Assembly: GCF_018614195.1 (NCBI RefSeq)
Contig: NZ_JAGGOT010000019.1
Span: 1-64,000 of the forward strand
Direction: 5' to 3'
Source: Streptomyces sp. ISL-43
Lineage (GTDB): Bacteria; Actinomycetota; Actinomycetes; Streptomycetales; Streptomycetaceae
Length of the DNA: 64,000 nucleotides
This document shows, one piece after another, positions 8,701-16,143 of the stretch. Below the pieces are notes generated by a model. The model had not been told where the DNA came from. It worked only from the letters and a program-made list of their open reading frames with translations, and did not search any database. The first letter of the stretch is position 1. Each line of letters begins with the position of its first letter. Position numbers and translations under genes: made by a program.

Positions 8701-10320
8701 CGGATCGGTCTCCCGCAGGACCCGGGCGGCTCCGCCGAGTCCGCGGTAGAGGAGCTGTCCCGCATCAAGACCCTGCGCGGCATCGTCGACTGGGTCACCG
8801 CCCACACCGCGCCCCCGGCCGCCACCGGGGCCCCTGCGGGCGACCCGCAGCCCGCCACGGCCGCGGCCGCGGTCAGCCGCCTGCGCGTCGACCTGCTGCC
8901 CCTGTCCGCTGCGCCCGCGAACCCGGAGGCCCTGCGCGGCCTGCGGATCGGCCTCGTCGGGGACGGCCAGGGCGTCGCACCGGCGCTCACCGGGGCCCTG
9001 CGGGCCCAGGGAGCGGACGTACGGGAACTCGCCGAAGCGGATGCCGGGTTCGACGCGGTCCTCGATCTGTCCGCCCTGCGGCCGGGCACGGCGCCCGTCC
9101 TGCCCGAGGCCTTTCCCGGGCTGCAGCGGGCCCTGACCGGCGGTGTACGACGGCTCCTCCTCGTCACCGCGCACGGTGGCACCCCCGGAGCCGGTCTGCA
9201 CGGCTTCGCCCGCAGCGCCGCCCTCGAATTCCCCGGAAGTCTGATCCGCGCGGTGGACGTCCACCCCAAAGAGGACCCCGAGCGGATCACGGCGCAGCTC
9301 CTCGCCGAGCTGAGCTGTGAGCTCCCCGTGCCCGCCGCGGCCTCCGGCTCCTTCGAGGACCACGGAGCCGCCGACGGCCCCGCCTCCGTCGGGTACAGCG
9401 CCGAGGGCGTACGGGTCACCCGCCGGCCCGTGCCCGCGCCGCTCGCTCCCGCCGGCGGACCCCCGCCGCTCGACGCGGGCTCCGTGGTCCTGCTCACGGG
9501 CGGGGCCCGCGGGATCACCGCCAGGACCGCCCTCGCACTGGCCCGGGCCACCGGATGCCACGTAGAGCTGATGGGACGTACGCCGCAACCCCCGTCCGAA
9601 GCCGATGAGTTCGGGCACGCCACCGACCGGGTCGCCCTGCGCGCGGCCCTGATCGCCACCGGTCTGCGCACCCCCGCGGAGATCGAGGCGGCGGCCTCGC
9701 GGATCCTCGCCGAGCGCGAGGTGCGGGCCACCCTGTCGGCCCTCGCCGCCGTGGCCGCCTCCGTCCGGTACCACTGCGCGGACGTCACGGACGAGCAGGC
9801 GGTACGGGCCGTCGTGGCCGGCGTACGGGAACGGCACGGCCGGCTGGACGGCATCGTGCACGGAGCCGGGACCTTGAGCGACGGGCTGCTCCGCGACAAG
9901 CAACCGGCCGCATTCGCCGAGGTGTTCACCACGAAGGTGGCCGGCGCCCGCCACCTGGCCGCCGCGGCGGCCGAGCACGGAACGGCGCCCGCACCCCGGT
10001 TCCTCGCGCTGTTCGGCAGCGTGGCCGGGGTGTACGGAAACCGGGGCCAGAGCGACTACGCCGCCGCCAACGACGCCCTCGACGGCCTCGCCCACACCTG
10101 GGCGGAGTCCTTCCCGGGCCGGGTGCTGTCCGTCGACTGGGGCCCCTGGGCCGCGGAGGCGGGCGGGATGGTCAGCCCCGAACTGGCCCGTGCGTACGCC
10201 CGCCGCGGCATCCCGCTCATCGAACCGGACGCGGGTGCCGCCGCGTTCCTCGCGGAACTCGCGCACGGGAGCGACGTGCAGGTGGTCTTGATGGCCGAGG
10301 GACGTGAGGAGCGTGGCTGA
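2797..10320 (+). CDS. PUFA-synthase/HglE-like polyketide synthase: NMO-NMO-KS-AT-ACP-KR
   Basis: An iterative type I synthase of 2,507 aa. After a Pro/Ser/Gln-rich head come two TIM-barrel flavin domains of the nitronate monooxygenase/PfaD enoyl-reductase type (about 69-340, motif GHEAGGRVG at 193; and 360-650, motif GLECGGHVG at 492). A ketosynthase follows (about 719-1165, Cys909 in DAACASS, HGTGT, GHTKCAAG), then an acyltransferase (about 1270-1590, Ser1361 in GHSYGE), a ~300-residue Gly/Pro/Ala linker, one ACP (Ser1956 in LSIDSIKRVEI, the PfaA-type signature) and a PfaA-type ketoreductase (Rossmann motif TGGARGITA near 2233, catalytic Tyr in GQSDYAAAND). GTG 2797 is chosen for its ribosome site; ATG 2767 is in frame but poorly placed. 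The next synthase starts 17 nt before this stop. The product is unknown. Confidence 0.9.
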   Translation: MSPQPEPSPQPPHPLPPRRPTQASRPPQPPPSPQAPRSPQAPRSPQSSQSSQSPPVREPGGPAAADRELVVAVSPFEEPNPRIVIAAERAGALGLLDLGRDEGLARRGFAELARRLGGGRYGVRVPVGCPIGPGRLPGGVDTVLLADPASHTPELVAGWAAAEGRPRVWAEVTDPAQALAAVAAGVDALVAKGHEAGGRVGGATTFVLLQQLLADPAIGVPVRAFGGIGPHTAAAAVAGGACGVLVDVQLALTPEGEAALPSEVAAALRAMDGSETRLVEGHRVYARPDLTPPEGPAATLLGARDLRTQLLPVGQDGASAARLAARHRTTGGVLQGIRAAVTGHLEAAVRARPLGSGRGPGQPLPVAQGPMTRVSDQAAFAEAVAAEGGVPYLALAVMEGPEVRRLLAEAAERLGDRPWGVGLLGFAPAELRAEQLAAVAEVRPPYAIIAGGTPGQAAPLEAAGIRTHLHVPSPGLLERYLAEGARRFVFEGLECGGHVGPRASFPLWEEQIELLLACPEPAALDVLFAGGIHDERSAAMAAAAAAPLAERGARIGVLMGTAYLFTDEAVAAGAVLPRFQRAAMECADTVLLHTAPGHATRCAATPYVDTFEATRRRLQDGGAEPREVWEELERLNLGRLRIASKGLRRAAGGSGLEPVDEEQQDAEGLFMLGQAATLRSATTTIAALHAQVTEGATELLRRRAQELSAPTGGAAAPEPLDIAIVGMACAYPGAPDLAAYWARILAGTDAVTEVPAERWDPALYFDPDPARAGERTPSRWGGFLGPMPFDALAHGIPPASLAGIEPVQLLALEISARALADAGYDKDREFDRSRTSVVFGAEAGTELAGAYGLRALHPAYLGELPAELDEQLPRLTEDSFPGVLANVIAGRVANRLDLGGANCTVDAACASSLAALDLACRQLGAGDSDMVLCGGADVHNGINDYLLFSSVRALSPGGRCRPFDAAADGIALGEGVGALVLKRLADAERDGDRVYAVIKGVGASSDGRSLGLTAPRPEGQRRALERAYARAGVSPGEVGLVEAHGTGTVVGDSTELAVLSRLFTESGAAPGTCALGSVKSQIGHTKCAAGLAGLIKAARAVHSGVRPPTLHIDGPVPAWQAETSPFFFDAQARPWAAPPQRRIAGVSAFGFGGTNYHAVLSGYAGSEEPRHGLEEWPAELFCFRGADRRAAGRAMARLAARLEENDAAGRPWALRDLAAEVAADSGAVRVAVVAAGLDELAARLERARAFAPGAGVHVREESADPGQVAFLFPGQGSQRPGMLGELFAAFPALRELLEAAPGDVASAMFPPAAFTSQQRAAQRAAVTDTRVAQPALGLAGSAAHLLLGTLGVRPDCVAGHSYGELAALWAAGVWDTESLLRLSARRAEAILAAAGADPGSMAAVAAAPEEVRPIAERSGCVVANHNAPRQCVISGPAAAVSEAVAALREAGLSADPIPVACAFHSEVVAGASTALAEELAGTALADAAVPVWSNTTAGPYPESAEEVRGLVARQVAEPVRFVEQVENMYAAGVRTFVEAGPGRVLSGLVGRILHDRPHTVIPLDVPGEHGLVRLVTALAELTAAGVSVAPEALFRGRTSRLPERAPRRPGWLVDGHLVRTSDGAPVAGGLRPARRISTAVSAAAVPAPAAERVNGHGASAPGGLRFAAAQDMGGHQMVQATQGDPAGGPWPPATEGVPGSFASQAAGDGPAGGSAPVGGPAVGWVGGHPIQGEDRTPAAGGHQPGAVDGREQVVLEYLRGSRELVQAQRDVLLGWLGSAAPVATRPWAGADPVATRTPAGAAPLSALAAPLPALAAGSGPWAPASEARGPAPGLGLPQYAAGQGPAAGPDGRGMPGGAGGSWSTAYGVAPAGADDGLGGSGTWPPASGGAAPDAALPGGAHPGAVPADAATPPGGAHRSPEEVMDVIVEIVHTRTGYPRDMLDPELDLEADLSIDSIKRVEIIGALADRIGLPQDPGGSAESAVEELSRIKTLRGIVDWVTAHTAPPAATGAPAGDPQPATAAAAVSRLRVDLLPLSAAPANPEALRGLRIGLVGDGQGVAPALTGALRAQGADVRELAEADAGFDAVLDLSALRPGTAPVLPEAFPGLQRALTGGVRRLLLVTAHGGTPGAGLHGFARSAALEFPGSLIRAVDVHPKEDPERITAQLLAELSCELPVPAAASGSFEDHGAADGPASVGYSAEGVRVTRRPVPAPLAPAGGPPPLDAGSVVLLTGGARGITARTALALARATGCHVELMGRTPQPPSEADEFGHATDRVALRAALIATGLRTPAEIEAAASRILAEREVRATLSALAAVAASVRYHCADVTDEQAVRAVVAGVRERHGRLDGIVHGAGTLSDGLLRDKQPAAFAEVFTTKVAGARHLAAAAAEHGTAPAPRFLALFGSVAGVYGNRGQSDYAAANDALDGLAHTWAESFPGRVLSVDWGPWAAEAGGMVSPELARAYARRGIPLIEPDAGAAAFLAELAHGSDVQVVLMAEGREERG

Positions 10321-13300
10321 CCGGCGGCGACAGCGCGGCCCCCGGCCGACCGACGCGGCGATCGTCGGGATGGGCGCGGTGTTCCCGGGCGCCGCGGACC
10401 TGGCCTCGTACCGCCGCAACCTCCTCGCCGGTACGGACTGCATAGGCGACGTGCCGCCCGGGCGCTGGGACCCCGAGGTGTACTACGACCCGGACGGTGC
10501 CACCGGACCGGTGGCCGGCGACCGGTTCTACTGCCGGCGCGGCGGCTTCGTGGACGGGCTCGCGGCCTTCGACCCGACCCGGTTCGGGATCATGCCGGCC
10601 GCCGTGGAAGGGGCCGAACCGGACCAGATGCTGGCCCTGCACGCGACGGCGGAGGCGATCGCCGACGCGGGCGGCGACGCCCGCCTGCCGGCCGACCGCT
10701 CCCGGATCGGGGTGGTGCTGGGGCGCGGCGGGTTCATGGGCGTGGCCACCGCGCGGCTCGACCAACGCGTCCGCACAGCACATCAGTTGGCGCAGACCCT
10801 GCGGGAACTCGCGCCCGAGCTGGGCGAGCGGCGGATCGCGGCGGTGCGCTCGGCGTTCCAGGACGCCCTGGGTCCCGAGCGGCCGGAAGCGTCGATCGGA
10901 CTGGTGCCGAGCTTCACCGCCGCGCGGACCGCGAACCGGCTGGACTTCCGGGGCCCCGCCTACACCCTGGACGCGGCCTGTGCCTCCTCGCTGCTGGCGG
11001 TCGACCAGGCGGTGGGGCTGCTGGCCGGCGGGCGCTGCGACGCGGTGGTCGCGGGGGCCGTGCACCACTGCCACATCGCCACCCTGTGGAGCGTGTTCAC
11101 GCAGCTGCGGGCCCTGAGCCCCAGCGAGCGCATCCGGCCCTTCGACCGGCGGGCCGACGGGACCCTCTTGTCCGAGGGCACCGGTGTGGTGCTGCTGAAA
11201 CGGCTGGCGGACGCGGAGCGGGACGGCGACCGGATCTACGCGGTGATCCGCGGCACGGGCGTGGCCGGGGACGGCAAGGCGGCGAGCCTGATGAGCCCGC
11301 TCGTCGCGGGTCAGGTGCGGGCGCTGGAACGGGCCTGGCGGGAAGCGGGTCTGGACCCGCGGGCGCCCGGCGCGCTGGGACTGCTGGAAGCGCACGGTAC
11401 CGGGACCCCGGTCGGGGACGCGGCCGAACTGGACACGCTGGCCCAGGTGTTCGGAGCCCCGGGGGAGGCCGCCCGACGCGGGACCGGACGCGGGACCGGA
11501 CGCGGGACCGGACACGGTGCCGGAGACGGGATCGGCGACGGGACCGGCGACGGGATCGGCTTCGGCTCGGTCAAGTCCATGCTCGGCCACACCATGCAGG
11601 CCTCCGGCATGGCCGGGCTGATCAAGGCGGCCCTCGCGGTCTACGAGGGGGTGCTCCCGCCGACGCTGCACCTGGAGGAGCCGCACCAGGACCTGGCGCG
11701 GACCCGGATGCGGCCGGTGACGACGGCCCGCCCGTGGGAACGCGGGCCGGCTCCGCGCCGGGCGGGGGTCAACGCGTTCGGCTTCGGCGGGATCAACGCC
11801 CACGTCGTGCTGGAGGAGGCGCCCGGCGCCGTGCACCGGGCCGCGCCCGTACGCCGGTTCCTGCCCCTGGGCGGCTCGGCCGCGCCGGTGGGGGCGGACG
11901 CGGAGGCGCGGGAGGACGTACTCCTGATGGAGGCGGCCGACGCGACGGAGCTGTCGGTCCGGCTGGCGAGCGGCTCCCCGGCATCCGGGGGCGAAGGGCC
12001 GTGCCGGCTCGCCGTGGTGGGGCCGACGCCCCAGCGGCTCGCGCTGGCCGCCAAGGTGGTGGCGCGCGGCCGGGCTTGGCGCGGGCGCGGCGACGTGTGG
12101 TTCGCACCGGAGCCGCTGGGCGGCCGGGTGGCGTTCCTGTTCCCGGGCCTGGAGCCGGAGTTCACCCCGGCCCTGGACGACGTGGCGGACCGGCTCGGGC
12201 TGGAGCGACCCCCGCTGAGCCGGGGCGGTGAGCTGATGGAACGGGCCCTGGACGCGATCGCGACGGGCCGGTTCTTCGCCCGGGTCCTGCCGGAACTCGG
12301 CGTCGACGCCGATGTGCTGGCGGGCCACAGCCTGGGGGAGTGGGCGGCGATGGTCACGGCCGGGATGTATCCGCAGGACGCGGCCGACACCTTCCTGGAC
12401 TCGCTGCGCCCGGGGTCGCTGAAGGTCCCGGATCTGGTCTACGCGGCCCTGGGATGCGGGACCCGGCGGGCTGAGGCGGCGCTCCACGGCCTGGACGAGG
12501 TGGTGGTCAGCCACGACAACTGCCCGCACCAGTCGGTGATATGCGGGGAGCCCGCCCAAGTGGCCTCCGCTCTCGCCCGCTTGAGGGCCGAGGGAGTGCT
12601 CGGCCAGGAGCTCCCCTTCCGTTCCGGCTTCCACACCCCGATGTGGGAGCCCTACCTCGGTCAGGTACGCGCCGCCTTCGCCAGGCTGCCGCTGCGGCCG
12701 GGCACCCTGCCCCTCTGGTCGGCGACCACATGCGCGCCGTTCCCCCCGGCCCCGGACGACGTGCGGTCGCTCGTGGTCCGACATCTCCTGGAGCCGGTCC
12801 GGTTCCGCGAGCTGACGCTCCGGTTGTACGAGGACGCGGGCGTCCGCAGCTTCGTCACGCTGGGCCCGGGCAGCCTTCCGGGCTTCGTCGAGGACACCCT
12901 GCGCGAGCGCCCCCACCTCTCGGTGTCGGCCTCCTCCCCCCGCCTCACGGGCCTCGCCGCCCTCCGGCGCACCTGCGCGGCCCTGTGGACCGAGGGGCAC
13001 GCCCCGCGCTGGGACCGGCTGTCATCGGCGGAGCAGGACGGCACCGGCCGGACGGCCGCCGCACCGGCCGCACCGTCGGCCCCGCCCGCCCCGCCCGCCC
13101 CGTCCGCCCCGTCCGCACCCGGGCGTACCGTGCCCCTGGATCTCGGGTCGCCGCTGGTCCGTCTCGGCGAGGCGGCGCGGACGGCCCTGGGCGGCCTCCT
13201 GCCCGCTGCAGGCACCCCGTCCCCGGCGGCCCCGCCCCCAGCGCCGGCGGCCACGGGATCGCGGCCGGTCCTGCTCTCCGCCCTGGACGAGGTCCTCACC

Positions 13301-14965
13301 GACACCGCCCCGGCCGCCCGGGCCGTCAGCGGGGCCCGGCCGGCCGCGAGCCCGCCGCCGGCGGCGGGTCCCGCGATGCCCAGCGGGGCGCCGGGCCCGG
13401 GCGGGGCCGCCGGGAAGCAGACCCTGCGGCTCTCGCTGGCCGCGCTGCCCTACGTACGGGACCACTGCGTGTACCTGCAGCCCGAAAGGTGGGCCGAGGA
13501 ATCCGACTGGTTCCCCGTCGTGCCCATGACGACCATGCTGGAGCTGGCCGCCGAGGCAGCACTGCGCCATGCCCCGCCCGGCCTGGCCGTCACCGGCTAC
13601 GACCGGGTACGGGCCCTGCGGTGGCTCCCCGTCGAACCGGCCCTCGACGTCGAGGTCACCGTGCGGGCCGACGGGCCCGGCCGGATGCGCGTCGTCCTCG
13701 GGGAGTACGCCGACGTGGTCGTACTCCTCGGCGAGCGGTACGGGCGCCTGCCCGGGCCCGATCCCACGCCCCTGCACGACCCGCGGCCGGCCCCCGTCAG
13801 CGCCGCGGCGCTCTACCGGGACCGCTGGATGTTCCACGGCCCCCGCTTCGCCGGGGTGCACGAGGTGCGGGCCGTCGGCTCGGACGGCATCCGCGGGGTG
13901 CTGCGGGCACTGCCCGACCCCGGGGCGCTGCTCGACGCCGCCGGGCAGCTGTTCGGGCACTGGATGCAGCTGCGGCTCCCGGTGGACCGCCTGGTGTTCC
14001 CGGCCACCGTCGACCGCATCCGGTTCTCCGGGCCCCCGCCCGCCCCGCACGAGCTCGTCGCCGCCACGGCCCGGATCCGGGAGGTGCGCGACGTCACCGT
14101 GCGCGGTGACATCGAGCTGTGCCGGGCCGACGGCGAGGTGTGGGCCCGGATCGACGGCTGGACGTACCGCCGCTTCGGGGCGGACGAGCGGGTCTGGCCG
14201 ATGAAGTTCACCCCGGAGGTCTGCGGCATCGGCGAACCCCAGCCCGCGGGCTGGTGCCTGGCCCGGCGCCGCTGGACCGACCCCGCCTCGCAGGAGCTGG
14301 TCATGCGCCGCTACCTCGGCGCCGCCGAGCGCGCGGCGTACGAGCGGCTGGCGCCGCGTGCCCGGGCGCCCTGGCTGCTGGGCCGGATCGCCGCCAAGGA
14401 CGCGCTGCGGCAACTGCTGTGGGACGGCGGAGCCGGGCCGGTCTTCCCGGTGGAGGTGCCGGTCGCCAACGACCCGGCCGGCCGGCCCGTCGCCGAGGGC
14501 GTCCTGGCCCGGGGGATCCGGCTGACGATCGCCCACAAGGACCGGATCGCGGTCGCCCTCGCCCACCGCGACCAGCCGGTCGGCATCGACGTGGAGCCCG
14601 TCACCACCGACCCGGACGCACTGATCCGCATCGCGCTCACACCGGACGAACTCGGCCTCGCCGAACGGCTGGCAGCCCACGAGGGCACCGGCCTGCCGGC
14701 CGCGCTCACGGCGCTGTGGTGCGCCAAGGAGGCGGCGGCCAAGGCGGCGGGAACCGGACTCGGCGGCCGGCCGCGCGACTGGCGGGCGGCCGGCGACCCG
14801 GGCTCCGGCCGACTGCGGGTGCTGTCCCCGGACGGACACCCGTACCCGATCCGCACCACCCTGCTCGCGGACGCGCCACCCGACCACATCGTCGCCTGGA
14901 CCGACCGTCCCGCGGCTCCGTCCCCCGCCCCCTTCCACCTCACGGAGACCAGTCATGGCAGCTGA
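10304..14965 (+). CDS. Polyketide synthase: KS-AT-DH with fused 4'-phosphopantetheinyl transferase
   Basis: Second synthase subunit, 1,553 aa. The ketosynthase keeps Cys226 (DAACASS), HGTGTP and GHTMQASG, so it is an active-type KS and not a chain-length factor. An acyltransferase-like domain follows (about 610-900, Ser676 in GHSLGEW, His in SGFHTPMW). After a Pro/Ala linker comes a hot-dog dehydratase like those of PUFA and enediyne synthases (about 1040-1290: LPYVRDHC, VVPMTTMLEL, HGPRFAGV). The C terminus is a phosphopantetheinyl transferase (about 1317-1540: GIDVEPV at 1427, WCAKEAAAK at 1472) that should activate the ACPs of this cluster. It has no ACP or KR of its own, so it must work with the upstream protein and the free ACP. 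A 12-bp repeat inserts a Gly-rich run in the KS. GTG 10304 is the first plausible start; GTG 10313 is possible. Confidence 0.9.
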   Translation: MRSVADRRRQRGPRPTDAAIVGMGAVFPGAADLASYRRNLLAGTDCIGDVPPGRWDPEVYYDPDGATGPVAGDRFYCRRGGFVDGLAAFDPTRFGIMPAAVEGAEPDQMLALHATAEAIADAGGDARLPADRSRIGVVLGRGGFMGVATARLDQRVRTAHQLAQTLRELAPELGERRIAAVRSAFQDALGPERPEASIGLVPSFTAARTANRLDFRGPAYTLDAACASSLLAVDQAVGLLAGGRCDAVVAGAVHHCHIATLWSVFTQLRALSPSERIRPFDRRADGTLLSEGTGVVLLKRLADAERDGDRIYAVIRGTGVAGDGKAASLMSPLVAGQVRALERAWREAGLDPRAPGALGLLEAHGTGTPVGDAAELDTLAQVFGAPGEAARRGTGRGTGRGTGHGAGDGIGDGTGDGIGFGSVKSMLGHTMQASGMAGLIKAALAVYEGVLPPTLHLEEPHQDLARTRMRPVTTARPWERGPAPRRAGVNAFGFGGINAHVVLEEAPGAVHRAAPVRRFLPLGGSAAPVGADAEAREDVLLMEAADATELSVRLASGSPASGGEGPCRLAVVGPTPQRLALAAKVVARGRAWRGRGDVWFAPEPLGGRVAFLFPGLEPEFTPALDDVADRLGLERPPLSRGGELMERALDAIATGRFFARVLPELGVDADVLAGHSLGEWAAMVTAGMYPQDAADTFLDSLRPGSLKVPDLVYAALGCGTRRAEAALHGLDEVVVSHDNCPHQSVICGEPAQVASALARLRAEGVLGQELPFRSGFHTPMWEPYLGQVRAAFARLPLRPGTLPLWSATTCAPFPPAPDDVRSLVVRHLLEPVRFRELTLRLYEDAGVRSFVTLGPGSLPGFVEDTLRERPHLSVSASSPRLTGLAALRRTCAALWTEGHAPRWDRLSSAEQDGTGRTAAAPAAPSAPPAPPAPSAPSAPGRTVPLDLGSPLVRLGEAARTALGGLLPAAGTPSPAAPPPAPAATGSRPVLLSALDEVLTDTAPAARAVSGARPAASPPPAAGPAMPSGAPGPGGAAGKQTLRLSLAALPYVRDHCVYLQPERWAEESDWFPVVPMTTMLELAAEAALRHAPPGLAVTGYDRVRALRWLPVEPALDVEVTVRADGPGRMRVVLGEYADVVVLLGERYGRLPGPDPTPLHDPRPAPVSAAALYRDRWMFHGPRFAGVHEVRAVGSDGIRGVLRALPDPGALLDAAGQLFGHWMQLRLPVDRLVFPATVDRIRFSGPPPAPHELVAATARIREVRDVTVRGDIELCRADGEVWARIDGWTYRRFGADERVWPMKFTPEVCGIGEPQPAGWCLARRRWTDPASQELVMRRYLGAAERAAYERLAPRARAPWLLGRIAAKDALRQLLWDGGAGPVFPVEVPVANDPAGRPVAEGVLARGIRLTIAHKDRIAVALAHRDQPVGIDVEPVTTDPDALIRIALTPDELGLAERLAAHEGTGLPAALTALWCAKEAAAKAAGTGLGGRPRDWRAAGDPGSGRLRVLSPDGHPYPIRTTLLADAPPDHIVAWTDRPAAPSPAPFHLTETSHGS
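11477..11560 (+). repeat. Seven 12-bp tandem units inside the KS coding region
   Basis: Three exact copies of CGCGGGACCGGA are followed by four diverged units (CACGGTGCCGGA, GACGGGATCGGC, GACGGGACCGGC, GACGGGATCGGC). They encode a 28-residue Gly-rich run with Arg, His and Asp between the HGTGTP region and the GHTMQASG His motif. The first synthase has no such run at the same place. Confidence 0.9.
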
Positions 14966-15281
14966 CATCCTCGCCGAGATCACGGGCATGCTCGTGGAGA
15001 TCGTCGGTGACGAGTTCCTCCTCGCGGACGAGGTCACGATGAAGACGACGTTCAACGAGGACCTCGCCCTGGAGAGCATCGAGTTCGTCGCCCTCGCCGA
15101 ACTGCTCCACCACCGCTACGGCGCCGAAGTGGACCTGATGGGCTTCCTGTCCGAGAAGGACATGGACGCCATCCTCGCGATGTCCGTCGGCGAACTCGTC
15201 ACGCACATCGGCTGGATCACGCACGCCTCCCTCGCCCGGGTCTCGGCCGCCACGGCCGCCGCGCCCGCGTCGGAGGGCTGA
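14955..15281 (+). CDS. Free-standing acyl carrier protein
   Basis: An ACP of 108 aa, longer than the usual ~80. The phosphopantetheine Ser lies in 'EDLALESIEFVALAELL' (about residue 40), where LESIEF replaces the canonical DSLD. The gene overlaps the end of the synthase by 11 nt (ATG 14955, synthase stop 14963-14965), indicating translational coupling and a role in the same pathway. It could supply or receive the chain for the second synthase, which lacks a carrier domain, or hold the product for hydrolysis or glycosylation. Confidence 0.88.
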   Translation: MAADILAEITGMLVEIVGDEFLLADEVTMKTTFNEDLALESIEFVALAELLHHRYGAEVDLMGFLSEKDMDAILAMSVGELVTHIGWITHASLARVSAATAAAPASEG

Positions 15282-15288
15282 TCCCGCC

Positions 15289-16143
15289 ATGGCCTTCGTC
15301 CCGGCGGATCGCGTCCGCTTCCACGTCCAGCAGCTCCCGGCCGGCCCGGGCGCGGCCGGCCCCGACCGTCCCGACCGCCCCGTGGTGGTGTTCCTGCACG
15401 GACTGGTCGTCGACAACCTGTCCTCCTTCTACTGCCCCCTGGCCGTCCCGGCGGCCCGGGCCGGGCACGAGGTCGTCCTCTACGACCTGCGCGGCCACGG
15501 CCGCACCGAACGGCCGGCCACCGGCTACGACAGCCGCACCGCCGTACGGGACCTCTTCGCCCTGCTCGGTGAGCTCGGCCTCGGTCGGCGCCCGGTGCAC
15601 CTGGTCGGCAACAGCTACGGCGGCACCCTGGCGCTGCACGCCGCCCTCGCCCGGCCCGACCGCGTCACCGGGCTCACCCTGCTCGAACCGCCGCTCAGCG
15701 GAGCCTGGGTGGAGAACATGGTGGACACCCTGTCGGCGGCCGCCCTCAGCCTGGAGGACAGTCCGGTACCCGCCGAGCTGCTCACCCTGCGCCTGCGCAA
15801 GGCGGCCAACCTCACGGCGATCGCCGACGACCTGCTCAACCGGACCACGCTCATCGACGACGTCGCGGCGAGCCGCACCTTCACCCCGGCCGACTACGCC
15901 GCACTGCGCTGCCCGGTCCTGATCGTCTGCGGCGAGCACTCCGAACTGGTCCCGGGCGCCAGGGAACTGGCCCGCCACGCCCCGCGGGTCACCGCGATCG
16001 AGATCCTGCCGGGCCTGGGGCACGACGTTCTGAAGGAGAGCAGCGGGGCGCTGCGGGAGGCCGTACTCGCCCATCTCGACGCGGTGGCCCATGCGGCCGC
16101 ACCGGCCCCGGCGCGGCCGCGGGCGGGGGTGCTGGTCCCATGA
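15289..16143 (+). CDS. Alpha/beta-fold hydrolase (possible chain-release thioesterase)
   Basis: A 284-aa alpha/beta hydrolase. The oxyanion segment 'VVFLHGLVVDN', nucleophile elbow 'GNSYGG', an acid region 'LIVCGEHSELVPG' and catalytic His in 'LPGLGHDVL' are all present. It sits 7 nt after the ACP gene and overlaps the glycosyltransferase by an ATGA. Neither synthase has a thioesterase domain, so this enzyme is a good candidate for releasing the chain from the ACP. An esterase acting on the finished compound is an alternative. Confidence 0.85.
   Translation: MAFVPADRVRFHVQQLPAGPGAAGPDRPDRPVVVFLHGLVVDNLSSFYCPLAVPAARAGHEVVLYDLRGHGRTERPATGYDSRTAVRDLFALLGELGLGRRPVHLVGNSYGGTLALHAALARPDRVTGLTLLEPPLSGAWVENMVDTLSAAALSLEDSPVPAELLTLRLRKAANLTAIADDLLNRTTLIDDVAASRTFTPADYAALRCPVLIVCGEHSELVPGARELARHAPRVTAIEILPGLGHDVLKESSGALREAVLAHLDAVAHAAAPAPARPRAGVLVP

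Noticed and set aside
2797..15281. Enediyne polyketide synthase
   Set aside because: The fused PPTase and hot-dog DH recall PKSE, but the domains are split over two proteins with two KS, tandem NMO domains and no enediyne companion genes (thioesterase E10, UNBL or UNBU types).
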